Shown here one piece after another: positions 16,701 to 26,200 of a stretch of DNA of 64,000 nt; positions within the stretch are counted from its first letter, which is position 1; the number at the start of each line of letters is the position of its first letter. A program made the translations under genes and the position numbers. The DNA is from RGIG9115 sp045128915 (GTDB lineage Bacteria; Bacillota; Clostridia; UBA1381): assembly GCA_045128915.1 (NCBI GenBank), contig JBGVIT010000098.1:8002-72001 (forward strand), given 5' to 3'. The notes under the pieces are model-generated. The model did not search any database. It worked only from the letters and a program-made list of their open reading frames with translations, and was not told where the DNA came from.

Positions 16701-18386
16701 TGTATAATCTTTCCATTCACCATCACCGGTATGGTATTTTATGGTGTAATTCGGATTATTCGGTGTCAGAGTAACATTAACACTTCCTTCATACACACCC
16801 GAAGGATAGAACGCATCTACACCAAAATCATCATAGAAGTTGAATAGATAATAGTATGAAGCTTTATCACTCCATTCGCCTTCATAACAACTTATCGCAC
16901 GAAGAGTTGTGTCCTTTGCAAGAGTTATCGGAATGCCTGTGTATTCCACTCCGTTTGTTTTGGGATCGCTACCATCTAATGTGTAGTAAATTGTTGCACC
17001 TTCTGTACCACAAGATAATCTCACATCTATTTTTTCATTATATTCATTAGAAGGCTTATCCGCAACAGGAGCAAGCGGTTTAACCGAGAAGAAATACATA
17101 GCCGGTTCGCTATATTCTTCAAGTTTCTTTGTTATCAGTTTAACAGTTCTATTTTTGTCAATTTCAATAACCGGATTTTGCTTTGAAACAATAACCCAAC
17201 TTGTTTCAGGATCGTTTCCGATTACAGGATTTTCCGAATCAAGATTCGCAAAGGTATAATATACTTCACTTTCGTCAGCTATATTCCCATAAACGTTTTT
17301 ATCAGAAACATAAACATCACATTTTGAAGAAAGACTGTTTATGTCAGGTAAAAGCTCTTTGCCTTCGTCAAAAAGATAAGGTCTGTCAGGTAAAATTTTG
17401 TATTCATAACTTACAGAACTCGAATACTTATTATCCATAGCACGATATGCACAGGTTTTAATTTCTGTGTCAATCGTAATTTCAATAGGTTCGGTGTATA
17501 AGATTCTTGTTGAGCTACCTGAAGGTTCGCTCCCGTCTGTAGTATAATAAATTGGGAGATCATTCTCCTGAGTAAGTTCAACAGTTACTTTTTCAACATA
17601 ACTTCCTGATGTTGGAGTAGCAATTGGTGGAGCCGGTTTAGACTTATCTTTGATTAAAATATGATGATATCCGCCATTTATCGCATTAAATCTAAAGGTT
17701 TGTTCCGAAAGTTCATCAGACTGATTTTTTGCAAAAAGTTCAAGCGCATAATTATCATCGCCACTATCAATATCTATAAACACATCTGTGCTACCTGTTT
17801 TCTTAGGTGTCAAAGAAAGTTTAGCAAGATTATACCAAAGCTTTCCATCTTCTTTTTGAGGAACGTAACCACCGCTGTAAAAAACAGTTATGTATGCAGT
17901 TTTATAGGTTTTAGTTCCCAATGTATATGTTCCACTACCATGTCTATATATAAAGTAGCCTACAGACTGTGGCACGTCTGTTCCTGTGTCATCTCCTAAT
18001 TCCTCATCATCTTTATCTGATGTTCCAAAGTTTTCATCAGGAATTGCATAGTTAATCGGAGCACTGTTATCACTGCCCGCAAAATCGAAATAATCTGCAT
18101 CAAAACAAATACGGAGCGTATATCCGTTCATATCGTACTGTGGTTCTTTGTGCGTATTATTTTCATATGCTCCTTTGTTTGGATTATCAACTGCAAAATA
18201 TATATCTGCATTTTCACCCATATATACAGTACTGTTATTCGTTGTTATCTGCGGTTCTTCTCTCTGAGCGTGCAGATAAACCGAACGCAGAGTTTTATCA
18301 TTATCGGTTGCCGATATATTCATCGGAAATATACCAATAAGCATAACAATACTTAATATTAGTGAAATGATTTTACTGCGTGTCAT
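13794..18386 (-). CDS. Giant SLH surface protein with chitobiase-type repeats
   Basis: 1530 residues. A signal peptide (1-26) is followed by a region that may be cohesin-like (about 35-230: GENADIYFAVD, YTLRICFDADYFDFAG). A long array of domains with YYTLDGSDPT or YYTTDGSEPS signatures (about 255-1260) follows, the pattern of chitobiase/beta-hexosaminidase C-terminal (CHB_HEX_C) Ig-like modules. A Gly-rich linker leads into three SLH repeats (about 1300-1480) with TREE, SRAE and TRAE motifs, and a 40-residue tail. It should stand on the cell wall and display the repeat array. No catalytic domain is visible. It is the fifth large gene of the cargo operon. Confidence 0.85.
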   Translation of the reverse strand: MTRSKIISLILSIVMLIGIFPMNISATDNDKTLRSVYLHAQREEPQITTNNSTVYMGENADIYFAVDNPNKGAYENNTHKEPQYDMNGYTLRICFDADYFDFAGSDNSAPINYAIPDENFGTSDKDDEELGDDTGTDVPQSVGYFIYRHGSGTYTLGTKTYKTAYITVFYSGGYVPQKEDGKLWYNLAKLSLTPKKTGSTDVFIDIDSGDDNYALELFAKNQSDELSEQTFRFNAINGGYHHILIKDKSKPAPPIATPTSGSYVEKVTVELTQENDLPIYYTTDGSEPSGSSTRILYTEPIEITIDTEIKTCAYRAMDNKYSSSVSYEYKILPDRPYLFDEGKELLPDINSLSSKCDVYVSDKNVYGNIADESEVYYTFANLDSENPVIGNDPETSWVIVSKQNPVIEIDKNRTVKLITKKLEEYSEPAMYFFSVKPLAPVADKPSNEYNEKIDVRLSCGTEGATIYYTLDGSDPKTNGVEYTGIPITLAKDTTLRAISCYEGEWSDKASYYYLFNFYDDFGVDAFYPSGVYEGSVNVTLTPNNPNYTIKYHTGDGEWKDYTDILVLDTDTDIIAKAVELNLDGTIKAEGQPYTFTYKIKPLPPEFAPESTQFTNANKITVYTPESTESTTSRYKLYYTLDGSDPTTSNTRILANDTSDTAVIDITKYTVVTAVVLKDNESYSSVVKHSYDIVTVKPVKPLTSLLPGYYTHKIGDDKYTTQFMPVPQGTHIYYTISYDGGLCPEPIPNTDGTYLYDGSSLIDIKGNTVIKAVSVNAFGIKSDVGIFSYVITPEAPKAAPSATISGNKLPVVPVDAVQGSTVKYKIGGFTNEFVNSDDERFYIDTETGMAYRDKNCTEQLGRLNTSVNSGSVTLEISSELDGIKSDTNRYTYATSNGDVLAPPYADKETGTYEEIKIDNDNNILKVMLYSLNNGGKIQYRLNNKGDWIDYTDSNGLLFKEDTILQLRYSKNGKYSSVVSYVYNFVPLAPVIELPSGTYLSSDNKTTTIRLSEDAPTDKNYSIWYRQNGDAKDFRYTGQERSITHTMSFKAYVLNQDTGRVSANTIHYYIIESGSAASGSVYIAYPYDVERISAHLLGSGDYAEGIKLLSQNKTADIHYYYTYTKTTDGQTITTNTAVYDVTRPIIPTALMDDITIVAWLEDENGKIEGSDGLFEIDFIHLDIPTTSLESSGKVEFSKGTKYTLINDYLLDDNIILYYTLDGSNPTDSENANRIAYNGEELSLNQATTIKAVYYSACGKCVECKVPNKSGCWNGVYGEIGTYKYTIPTTVPSGGGGGGGGGSTTIDKTRKYTKDIFGNEHPTHIGYINGYPDGSVQPEGDITREEITSILYRITNHQYEKPFVATGKVFPDVYAGRWSTHDIEYMADKSIVYGYPDGEFKPTRNLSRAEFAALIFRFTGIEKANIKNPFTDFDESYWAYEEILALTSTGLVEGYPDKTYKPENNITRAEVMTVINKLLGRKPLESYVKSLEFNPYNDLYEDTWYYVTVLEATITHNYWLDNKGYEYKWEDWK

Positions 18387-18426
18387 AGATTTGTTTGCTC
18401 CTTTGTAATTTTTGTAGAGGTAAATA

Positions 18427-18524
18427 CCTCTTTCAAAACATATAACTCATTTACCAAAGGTGTCGGTCTAAAAATGTCATCAAACAAGTTATATGTTTTG
18501 AAAGAGGGGGAAGCGGTGCTTCCC
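18427..18524 (-). repeat. Intergenic hairpin cassette 1
   Basis: A 21-bp perfect stem (arms 18427-18447 and 18487-18507, core CCTCTTTCAAAACATATAAC) lies next to a 7-bp hairpin GGGAAGC-GGT-GCTTCCC (18508-18524). It follows the stop of the first dockerin gene and precedes the SLH giant. No T run follows, so it is not a standard terminator. Confidence 0.8.
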
Positions 18525-18540
18525 ACCTCAAGTGTTTTAA

Positions 18541-21500
18541 TTAGTTATCCCAAGAAACAAGTACGTATGCTACATCCTTAGAGTCGATTACGCCATCACG
18601 ATTGAGGTCGTATTTAGCATAACTGCTGTAAGCTAATGTATCATTTGTCTGTCCGAAGTAAGAAACTACTGCAGAAAGGTCGTAGATGTTAATCTTGTTA
18701 TCTTTAACAATATCACCTGCAAGGAATGTTACATTTACTGCACTTGAATCCTTACCGATTTCAACAACCTGTGCTTCGTCCATTACGTTGTTCCAGAATT
18801 TAAGTGCCTTATCTTCTGTCATTGTAACTGTGTAACGAGCTGTTCTGTAACCAGCGCCACTTACTGTTACTGTGTATGCATTGTTAAGAACAAGGCTGTC
18901 TTCTGTTACAACATAGGAACCTTCTTCATTCATTTCCCATTCACCTTTACCAAGGTTATGTGTAACTGTCTTCTGAACGCCATCAATTGTACCGGTAATT
19001 TCAACTTTCATATCCTGATATGCGAGTTTGTTATCTCTAATTGCATTTGGGAAGTCAATGTTGATTGTAAGTGTTCTTACAGGAACCTTGATTTCTGTTT
19101 CAATAATACCCAGATATGAACCATCACCATCAACATCAGTATTTAATGATAGTCCATCAGCAGCATAGTATGAAACGATATTATCATCGAGAGTTGTTGC
19201 AGTAATGAGGTTTGTTTCTACAGTTTCAACAACATTGAATGTAAATGAATCATATCCTGTAAAACGAACACATCCGATTGTGAGAGCTACATCTGTATCC
19301 TTAACATCTGTTTTTCCATCGAAGTTAAACATATAACGGTTTGGATAATCACTGTTATGTGTAAGTGTGATATTTTCAGCAGCTACAATTTCATATGCAA
19401 CCTTATCTGAACTATTTGCAAATGTAAGATCAGCTGCATTGAGTCTATTTATGATGTGTTCATCTTTTGCAACGATTACGATATCATAAACCTTTAAACC
19501 ATTATCAGCATCGCTCAATTCATTATTTTCTACATACTGAACTGCTACTATCTTTGAAACAATTGGTTTAAGATCTGCAAGAACAAGATTTCCGTCAGCA
19601 TCAATTGAATATTCTCTATAATATTCTTCTAAATTAAATGTTCCGTCTCCATTTTTGTGCTGAATGAAGTAGTGTTTGCCTTCTACAGGTTCTTCACCAT
19701 CAAAATAGTTGTTGTTAAGATTGATTTCACAATCATAGTATGTGCTTGTACATACATGCTGACCTAAATCATCTCCGTTTGCGTTTGTTGCAGTGTTACC
19801 TTCAAATACATTCTCAGCGATATCTGCATCATAACCGAAGAAAATTGCACCTGCTACTCTCTTACTATCACTTGAATCTACAACATTGTTGTTTTTGAAT
19901 AAACACTTTTTAATAGTACAATTTTCCTGGAAGCCAAGGTATACTGTAGCACCATTGTTTGTACAGCTTACTTTATTGTTTCTAAATTCGCTATTTGTTA
20001 TTGTACAAGCATCACCTTTTACATAGTAAACAATTGCAGTGCTACTTGCTGTATTTCCTTCAAATTCACAGTTGTCAATAGCGAGTTTATCACCTGCAAG
20101 ACCATTAGTATCATAATTGTAAGATACAACCATAGAGCAATTGTTATTGATAAACTTTGAGTCCTTAATAGTTGCAGAACCCTGAGTTAAACGTACAAGG
20201 CCCTGAACTTGAGTATGTTCGCAATTCTGGAATACACAGTTGTCGATGTTCATATTTGCACCAAGAGTACGAATTGCCGCACCACCTTTGATACCATCGA
20301 ATATTAAATTTTTAATATTAACATCAAGAACATCTGCACCATCAAAGTAAATAAGCGCATGTTCGTTTTTGCACTTTTTGGACTGAGTAATCTTATGTCC
20401 ATTTCCATCAATATTAACATCTTTATTAACAGTTATAGGTGCATCAAGTGCAATATCTTTTATAAGAACAACAATTTCATCATTCTTTGCGTTAGCTATA
20501 GCTTTGTCTAAACTTGTCTGATAGCTTAAAATTTTCCCATCAGCATCAGTGATTACAGCGTAAATCTTATTGAGGCCATCAGGGCCATTTAACTGAATTG
20601 CACTTCTGCTTACTTCTACTCCATCAACGATAAGAGCTGCATGTGTAGGCTGGTAGTTTATTGAGGGAACAACATCCCATACCATTGACCAATATCCATC
20701 GGCTCCATTTGAAGAAGTGTCAAGTTTAATGCTCCATGTAACATTTACATTACCATTTATAATGCCGTTGATGTTGTTAAGTGAGGTTTTACCCATATAA
20801 GTTTCGTCTGAATAAATAGCAATTTCATAGCTGCTTTTTGCATTCGCCTTTGTTTCTCCCCAGATTCTTGTAGAGTCAGTATATGCGATGATAGGACCGC
20901 CCACAGGCTTAACCTCAAATACAAGCTTACCGTCAACTAATGTAACCTTGGCTGCATCTCCACCTATGGCTTTTACTTCACCGGTAAATCCGCTGAGATC
21001 TGCGTTGATTACACTTTCAAGATCTCCGTATCCGCTATAATTAGATACGTCAACTTCAATAACACCTGTACCAGAAATTGAAGGTGCAGTAATTGAACTA
21101 TTGGTGTCTACAACAATCTTTCCTGTATTTACTACTGGTGCACTGTATACTAAATCACTGTTTATAAGATTAAGTGTTCCTGCATTGTAGTTACCCTCGT
21201 CATTACCATTTGTTGTAGTAGTTGAAAGAACTTTTGAGTCAGAAATTGTAAATACAGAATCTGCATCTCTGGTCATAAATGTACCCATTTTAACATCACT
21301 GTTTGTGATATTAAATGTTGTTTTTGACAACGCTTCATAGAAAGTAATTCTTGATGCATCTAACACTGTGTTGTTTATATTAAATGTGTATGTTCCACCG
21401 TAGTTACCGGGTTTATTACCGAATGAATTATTTTCACCGATAATTACATAAGCATCATTTGCAGTGAATACACTATTGCAATTCCAGCCTTTACTTTCCT

Positions 21501-22959
21501 GTGCAACCATTCCATGCATAAATAATGATGCATCATCAATAGATAAATTATTTCTTGCTGTTAAAGCATTTGAAATTGTACCGTTAATAGTAACATTATC
21601 GCCATAACCAAGACCATAACGTGATTTATCTGTGAGCGTTACAGATGAACCTTCTGTTACAGTCCACTCCATGTTAGCAGTGGTGCCATAGTAATCGGTA
21701 AGAGTACCAAAATCATATATCATTTTGAATGAATTCTTTCCGTCAAATGTAACATTACCAGCTACAAATACACTGCCGGCAATTGCTGAATCAACAAGCG
21801 TTGCACCGTCTTGGAGATTAAAATCACCTTCACCTTGAAGTGCAGGAATGACAATAGTTGCCTCTCCAAATACGTCAATGGTACCATTGTTTGTTACTAC
21901 TACATCGTCCATGACAATGATATTAACACCATTAATAGCAACATTGGCGTCAGCAGCAATTTCAATATCGTTAAGAACATATATTGTATCACCTTCGGAT
22001 GCATCTTCAATCGCAGCTTTCAAGGTTTCACAATAGGTCACATCACCGTTCTCATTTTTAATAGATGCAACATATGTTTTTGTTGTATCAACAAGTCCGG
22101 TGAGTTCGTTATTTTCTTTTACATCGGCATAGTAAGAATTGATTTCAACTGTAACACCATCAGAATCATCGGCAAAAGCATTTTCCACACCATCAGCGTA
22201 GTAGTTTGCACCAATATTTATATCTGATGTGTCAGAAACTGATGCATCAATATAAATTCTTGCACCTTCACCAAAAATATTATCTTCAACTGTTACGCTT
22301 GGTGAAAAAGTATTTACTGCAAGAGCACCATATTCGGGATAGTATGGATTTGTTGTATCGAACTTATTGTTTCTGATAATAATGTCAGCATATCCACCAT
22401 CATATACACCGAATGAGTTTGCCCAACTTAAGTCCATATAACTATTCTGTATTGTCCATGTAATACCAGTGGTGTAAGCAACAAGATGGAAACCATATGT
22501 CGCACCTGCAATGTGAACATTATCAATAGTAACATTCTTTACTGGTTCTGCATACATAACCTTGAAGGTATCTTTAATCTTAAGGTCTTTGATTGTGCCG
22601 TTAAATCCATGACCTGTGATCGCAGGGTTACCGCCTTTGATAGTTGTAAGCAATTCACCATCATCGCCAACTGTACCCTGAATTGTAATTTCTTTATTGC
22701 TAATATCAAATCCTCGGTATTCACCTGCGGCAATAGTTACAGTGTCACCTTTGCTGGCAGCGTTGATCGCATCCTGAATAGTAGCGTAACCAACACCGGC
22801 AACTTCTGCTACATCTCCACTTTCTTCAATATCGATAATCGATATTTCTTCCTCTGCAGGGGCAACCGGAGATGCAGGCTTTGCAAAAACTGCTGTTCCC
22901 ATTGTACTCAACATCATGCAAATAACAAGAATTGAGCAGAGTAATTTCTTTACTCTCAT
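18541..22959 (-). CDS. Giant secreted beta-helix protein with C-terminal dockerin (A)
   Basis: 1472 residues. The signal peptide MRVKKLLCSILVICMMLS is nearly the same in the two genes upstream. Right-handed beta-helix (pectate-lyase-like) repeats fill most of residues 60-1130 (YATIQDAINAASKGDTVTIA, then many N-N-x-F/I ladder turns). A shared domain (about 1140-1300, NRLNAADLTFA, MFNFDGK), an X-module-like Ig domain (AYTVTVSGAGYRTARYTVTM) and a type I dockerin end the chain: GDIVKDNKINIYDLSAVVSY and YDLNRDGVIDSKDVAYVLVS, two calcium-loop helices. It has no SLH domain, so it needs a cohesin partner to stay on the cell. Confidence 0.87.
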   Translation of the reverse strand: MRVKKLLCSILVICMMLSTMGTAVFAKPASPVAPAEEEISIIDIEESGDVAEVAGVGYATIQDAINAASKGDTVTIAAGEYRGFDISNKEITIQGTVGDDGELLTTIKGGNPAITGHGFNGTIKDLKIKDTFKVMYAEPVKNVTIDNVHIAGATYGFHLVAYTTGITWTIQNSYMDLSWANSFGVYDGGYADIIIRNNKFDTTNPYYPEYGALAVNTFSPSVTVEDNIFGEGARIYIDASVSDTSDINIGANYYADGVENAFADDSDGVTVEINSYYADVKENNELTGLVDTTKTYVASIKNENGDVTYCETLKAAIEDASEGDTIYVLNDIEIAADANVAINGVNIIVMDDVVVTNNGTIDVFGEATIVIPALQGEGDFNLQDGATLVDSAIAGSVFVAGNVTFDGKNSFKMIYDFGTLTDYYGTTANMEWTVTEGSSVTLTDKSRYGLGYGDNVTINGTISNALTARNNLSIDDASLFMHGMVAQESKGWNCNSVFTANDAYVIIGENNSFGNKPGNYGGTYTFNINNTVLDASRITFYEALSKTTFNITNSDVKMGTFMTRDADSVFTISDSKVLSTTTTNGNDEGNYNAGTLNLINSDLVYSAPVVNTGKIVVDTNSSITAPSISGTGVIEVDVSNYSGYGDLESVINADLSGFTGEVKAIGGDAAKVTLVDGKLVFEVKPVGGPIIAYTDSTRIWGETKANAKSSYEIAIYSDETYMGKTSLNNINGIINGNVNVTWSIKLDTSSNGADGYWSMVWDVVPSINYQPTHAALIVDGVEVSRSAIQLNGPDGLNKIYAVITDADGKILSYQTSLDKAIANAKNDEIVVLIKDIALDAPITVNKDVNIDGNGHKITQSKKCKNEHALIYFDGADVLDVNIKNLIFDGIKGGAAIRTLGANMNIDNCVFQNCEHTQVQGLVRLTQGSATIKDSKFINNNCSMVVSYNYDTNGLAGDKLAIDNCEFEGNTASSTAIVYYVKGDACTITNSEFRNNKVSCTNNGATVYLGFQENCTIKKCLFKNNNVVDSSDSKRVAGAIFFGYDADIAENVFEGNTATNANGDDLGQHVCTSTYYDCEINLNNNYFDGEEPVEGKHYFIQHKNGDGTFNLEEYYREYSIDADGNLVLADLKPIVSKIVAVQYVENNELSDADNGLKVYDIVIVAKDEHIINRLNAADLTFANSSDKVAYEIVAAENITLTHNSDYPNRYMFNFDGKTDVKDTDVALTIGCVRFTGYDSFTFNVVETVETNLITATTLDDNIVSYYAADGLSLNTDVDGDGSYLGIIETEIKVPVRTLTINIDFPNAIRDNKLAYQDMKVEITGTIDGVQKTVTHNLGKGEWEMNEEGSYVVTEDSLVLNNAYTVTVSGAGYRTARYTVTMTEDKALKFWNNVMDEAQVVEIGKDSSAVNVTFLAGDIVKDNKINIYDLSAVVSYFGQTNDTLAYSSYAKYDLNRDGVIDSKDVAYVLVSWDN

Positions 22960-23101
22960 GATTTTAATTCCTTCTTTCTTTATTAAGTTTTCTACGAAAT
23001 TATCGCTTTCGCTCGCGAACAGAGAGTTTGAGCAGCATTATTCATCGTTCTCTGTAACCAAAGTGAATAACTGTAAACTTAATCCTCACCTCCATAGTGC
23101 C

Positions 23102-23199
23102 TTGTGGCAGTTCTCATAATTGTTAATGGTTTGATGGGCGGTGCTCAACAAGCGACTGCCACTTAAAGCACCGAGCAAGGATTTTGCTGCTCGCCGCCC
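23102..23199. ncRNA. Candidate pseudoknotted three-way-junction RNA
   Basis: In plus-strand terms GGGCG (23136-23140) pairs CGCCC (23195-23199). Inside it, GTGCT (23141-23145) pairs AGCAC (23167-23171) and GAGCA (23173-23177) pairs TGCTC (23188-23192). The loop word ACTGCCAC (about 23154-23161) is complementary to GTGGCAGT (about 23104-23111), which would make a pseudoknot. It sits in a 340-base gap between two dockerin genes that has no other content except cassette 2. The strand is uncertain: plus ends in TTTTT, minus is the operon direction. Confidence 0.4.
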
Positions 23200-23218
23200 T
23201 TTTTAAGAAGAAGTAATT

Positions 23219-23283
23219 CCTCTTTCAAAAGGCACAGCATATTTCATCTATGCCTTTTGAAAGAGGGGGAAGCGGTGCTTCCC
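23219..23283 (-). repeat. Intergenic hairpin cassette 2
   Basis: Stem arms CCTCTTTCAAAAGGCA (23219-23234) and TGCCTTTTGAAAGAGG (23251-23266) are perfect over 16 bp. The GGGAAGC-GGT-GCTTCCC hairpin follows at 23267-23283. It comes directly after the stop of dockerin gene B. The outer stem differs from cassette 1 on both arms, keeping the pairing. Confidence 0.8.
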
Positions 23284-23299
23284 ACCTCAAATATTTTAA

Positions 23300-26200
23300 T
23301 TAGTTATCCCAAGAAACAAGTACGTATGCTACATCCTTAGAGTCGATTACGCCATCACGATTGAGGTCGTATTTAGCATAACTGCTGTAAGCTGATGTAT
23401 TATTTGTCTGTCCGAAGTAAGAAACTACTGCAGAAAGGTCGTAGATGTTAATCTTGTTATCTTTAACAATGTCACCTGCAAGGAATGTTACATTTACTGC
23501 ACTTGAATCCTTACCGATTTCAACAACCTGAGCTTCGTCCATTACGTTGTTCCAGAATCTAAGAGCCTTATCTTCTGTCATTGTTACTGTGTAACGAGCT
23601 GTTCTGTAACCAGCACCACTTACTGTTACTGTGTATGCGTTGTTGAGTGTAAGAGCATCTGTTACATTGATTACATAAGAACCATCAACCATTTCTGCAA
23701 CAAATGCAGCGTCAACCTTACCAAAGATGTCAAGTTCTGTTGCTACTGCATCAGTACCAAGGTCGATTGTAATATCTTCAACAAGGTCACCGCCGGAAAT
23801 TACAACTTTCATATCCTGATATGCAATAACATTGTCAATGATTGCATTCGGGAAGTCAATTGTAATTGCAAGATTTCTGTCAGGAACTGCGATTACAACA
23901 TTTGTAATTGTGTTGTCAGATACATCAAGAATACCTTCACCGTTTGCAACGTTACCATTGGGAATGAATGTATCAACAATATTGTCTGCAACTGTTGTTG
24001 CGTGAGCAGCATTTGTATCTACGGTTGCATCTACAGTAAAGTCAAACTTGCCGTAACCTTCAAATCTAACCTGACCAATTGTGATTGTATTAGCACTGTC
24101 TGTTGTAACACCAGTTTTTCCGTTATAATGGAATTCGTATCTTACTTTGCTATTATCAACAGGGTTAATCGCTACTTCGCCGTTAGAAACGATAATTTCA
24201 TAAGCTACATCACCTTCAACAGGATTGAAAGCAAATGTTAAATCAGCTGAGTTGAGTCTGTTGATTATTTCATCGTCTGTTGCAACAAGATTGATATTGT
24301 AAACCTTTTCGCCTTCGGCATTTGCATCTGTTACATCCACGAACTTAACTCTTATCGAATCAGTAATTGCAGGGACTCCCGTGAGACCTGTTTTTGCTAC
24401 AAAGTCTTCATAAGTAGGATAATATGTGCTGAATGTAATGTTTTCTGTTTTTGCATTTTCTGCCACTTCATTTACATTATTTACATAGTTGCTATCAAGT
24501 GTAATAGATCCGGTTGCACCTTCATAAATTGCATAAGTTGTATCATAGAGTGCAGATTCAGAAATATTCAATGTTGATGAAGCATAAGTTGTTACTTTTG
24601 CATTCTTGATTGTGCTTTCTTCAACATTAACTGCAACCGCACCACCAAAGTCGATTACATCAGAATCAATTTCAGTTCCTGTAACAACAATCTTCGAACC
24701 ATCTTTTGCTTCGCCTGTATGGAAAGCATTATAAACATCTGTAATTACGCTGTTTTCAATTACAACCTTCTGGTCTGCACCAATTGCGTAGTTGTCAATA
24801 CCTTTTGAATAATTTGTAATTGTAGAATCCTTAAAGGTAATGTTACCGTGATTTGTCCAGATTGCCTGCTGTACACCTGAACCTGTAAAGTTACAGTTTT
24901 CAATAACAAGATTTTTAAGACTGCTTCTCATACCGGTGTCACCATTTGTGTTACCGATAGAAGAGCTCATCCAACCTGATTTTGCACCATTAACTGTACC
25001 TGCTGTAAAGTTAAGGTTTTTAAATGTTGTTGTTTCTGCCTGAACAAATACACCGCCGTTATGGGTTTCAATACCTTCTTCAAGTGTTTTAATTGTTACA
25101 AGGTTTTCTACTGAACGGCTTAAGCCATTTGAACCTGTCTCACCAACAAATGTAAGGTTGTTCTTATCAGCAGGAACTGTAAACGCGTCATATTCACCTG
25201 CAAGAATTTTGATTGTGTCACCGTCCTGAGCATCTGCAATTGCATCCTGAAGAGTAACGTATGCTGTTTCATCAATTTTCGCAACATATTCAGTCCATTT
25301 AGCATAATATGTCTTTACGCCGGGAACAAGTGTTGTGCATACTTCACCGTCAAATCCCGGATTATCATACCAACCATCAAACCTTGAGCCTTCAAGGCGT
25401 GCAGTTTTAACAAGCACAGTGAAATTACCGCCCCAGTTTGATACGTCGTCAACCAAAGCAGGGAACTCAGGAGAATAACCACCGTTGAGGTAATATGTAT
25501 AACCGCCGATTGTATCTTTGAAATCAGATATTTCATCAAGGAACAGAATGTGGGAAACACCACCAACATAGGTGTTACCTACTTCTTCACCGACTTTAAC
25601 AGAACCTGTAGATGTGCTATTCATTACGTCCATAACACCTGCATAAGCAAACAATCCACCTGCGTAGATAGACTCTCCGCCACAGTTCTCGGGGTTTAAG
25701 ACAACGATATCACCGGTGTTTGAACTGTTCTTTGCCACCAACCATGTGCCATGTGAATAGAACGATGTACCAAGTCCTGATGCGTGTGTTTCACCACTTG
25801 CGTGAACTGTAATTGTACCTGAGTTTGTACAACCGTCAAATATTATCTTCAATTGCTGATTGCTGTATTCATTCTGGTCTTTACCAAGGATACCGCCTGC
25901 AATAGCAACACCGCCTCCATCAAGAGTGGTGATATCTCCGGCGTTTGTACAGTTCTTGAAGGCTATGCTTCCTGCCATAGTAGGTGTATAATCATCACGC
26001 GAAGCATTGAGCAGACCGAGGATACCGCCTGCCTCACGAGCCTCAGATGTTACATCCGCAGCATTTGAACAGTTTTCAATTGTGATGTTTACTTTCTGAG
26101 GTGTGGTTTTCTGCGAATCTAAAAATCCGATAAGACCACCCATGTTATTAGAAGCTTTTACCGTACCACTCAGAACATGACAATTTTCGATCACACACTC

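Noticed and set aside
18427..18524. The intergenic cassettes as a transposable MITE or as terminators
   Set aside because: There is no target duplication or spread outside the dockerin gene ends, and no T run follows the stems.
23034..23087. A 17-codon ORF after ATGGAGGTGAGG on the minus strand, upstream of dockerin gene A
   Set aside because: The purine stretch lies inside the frame rather than before it, so initiation is not supported.
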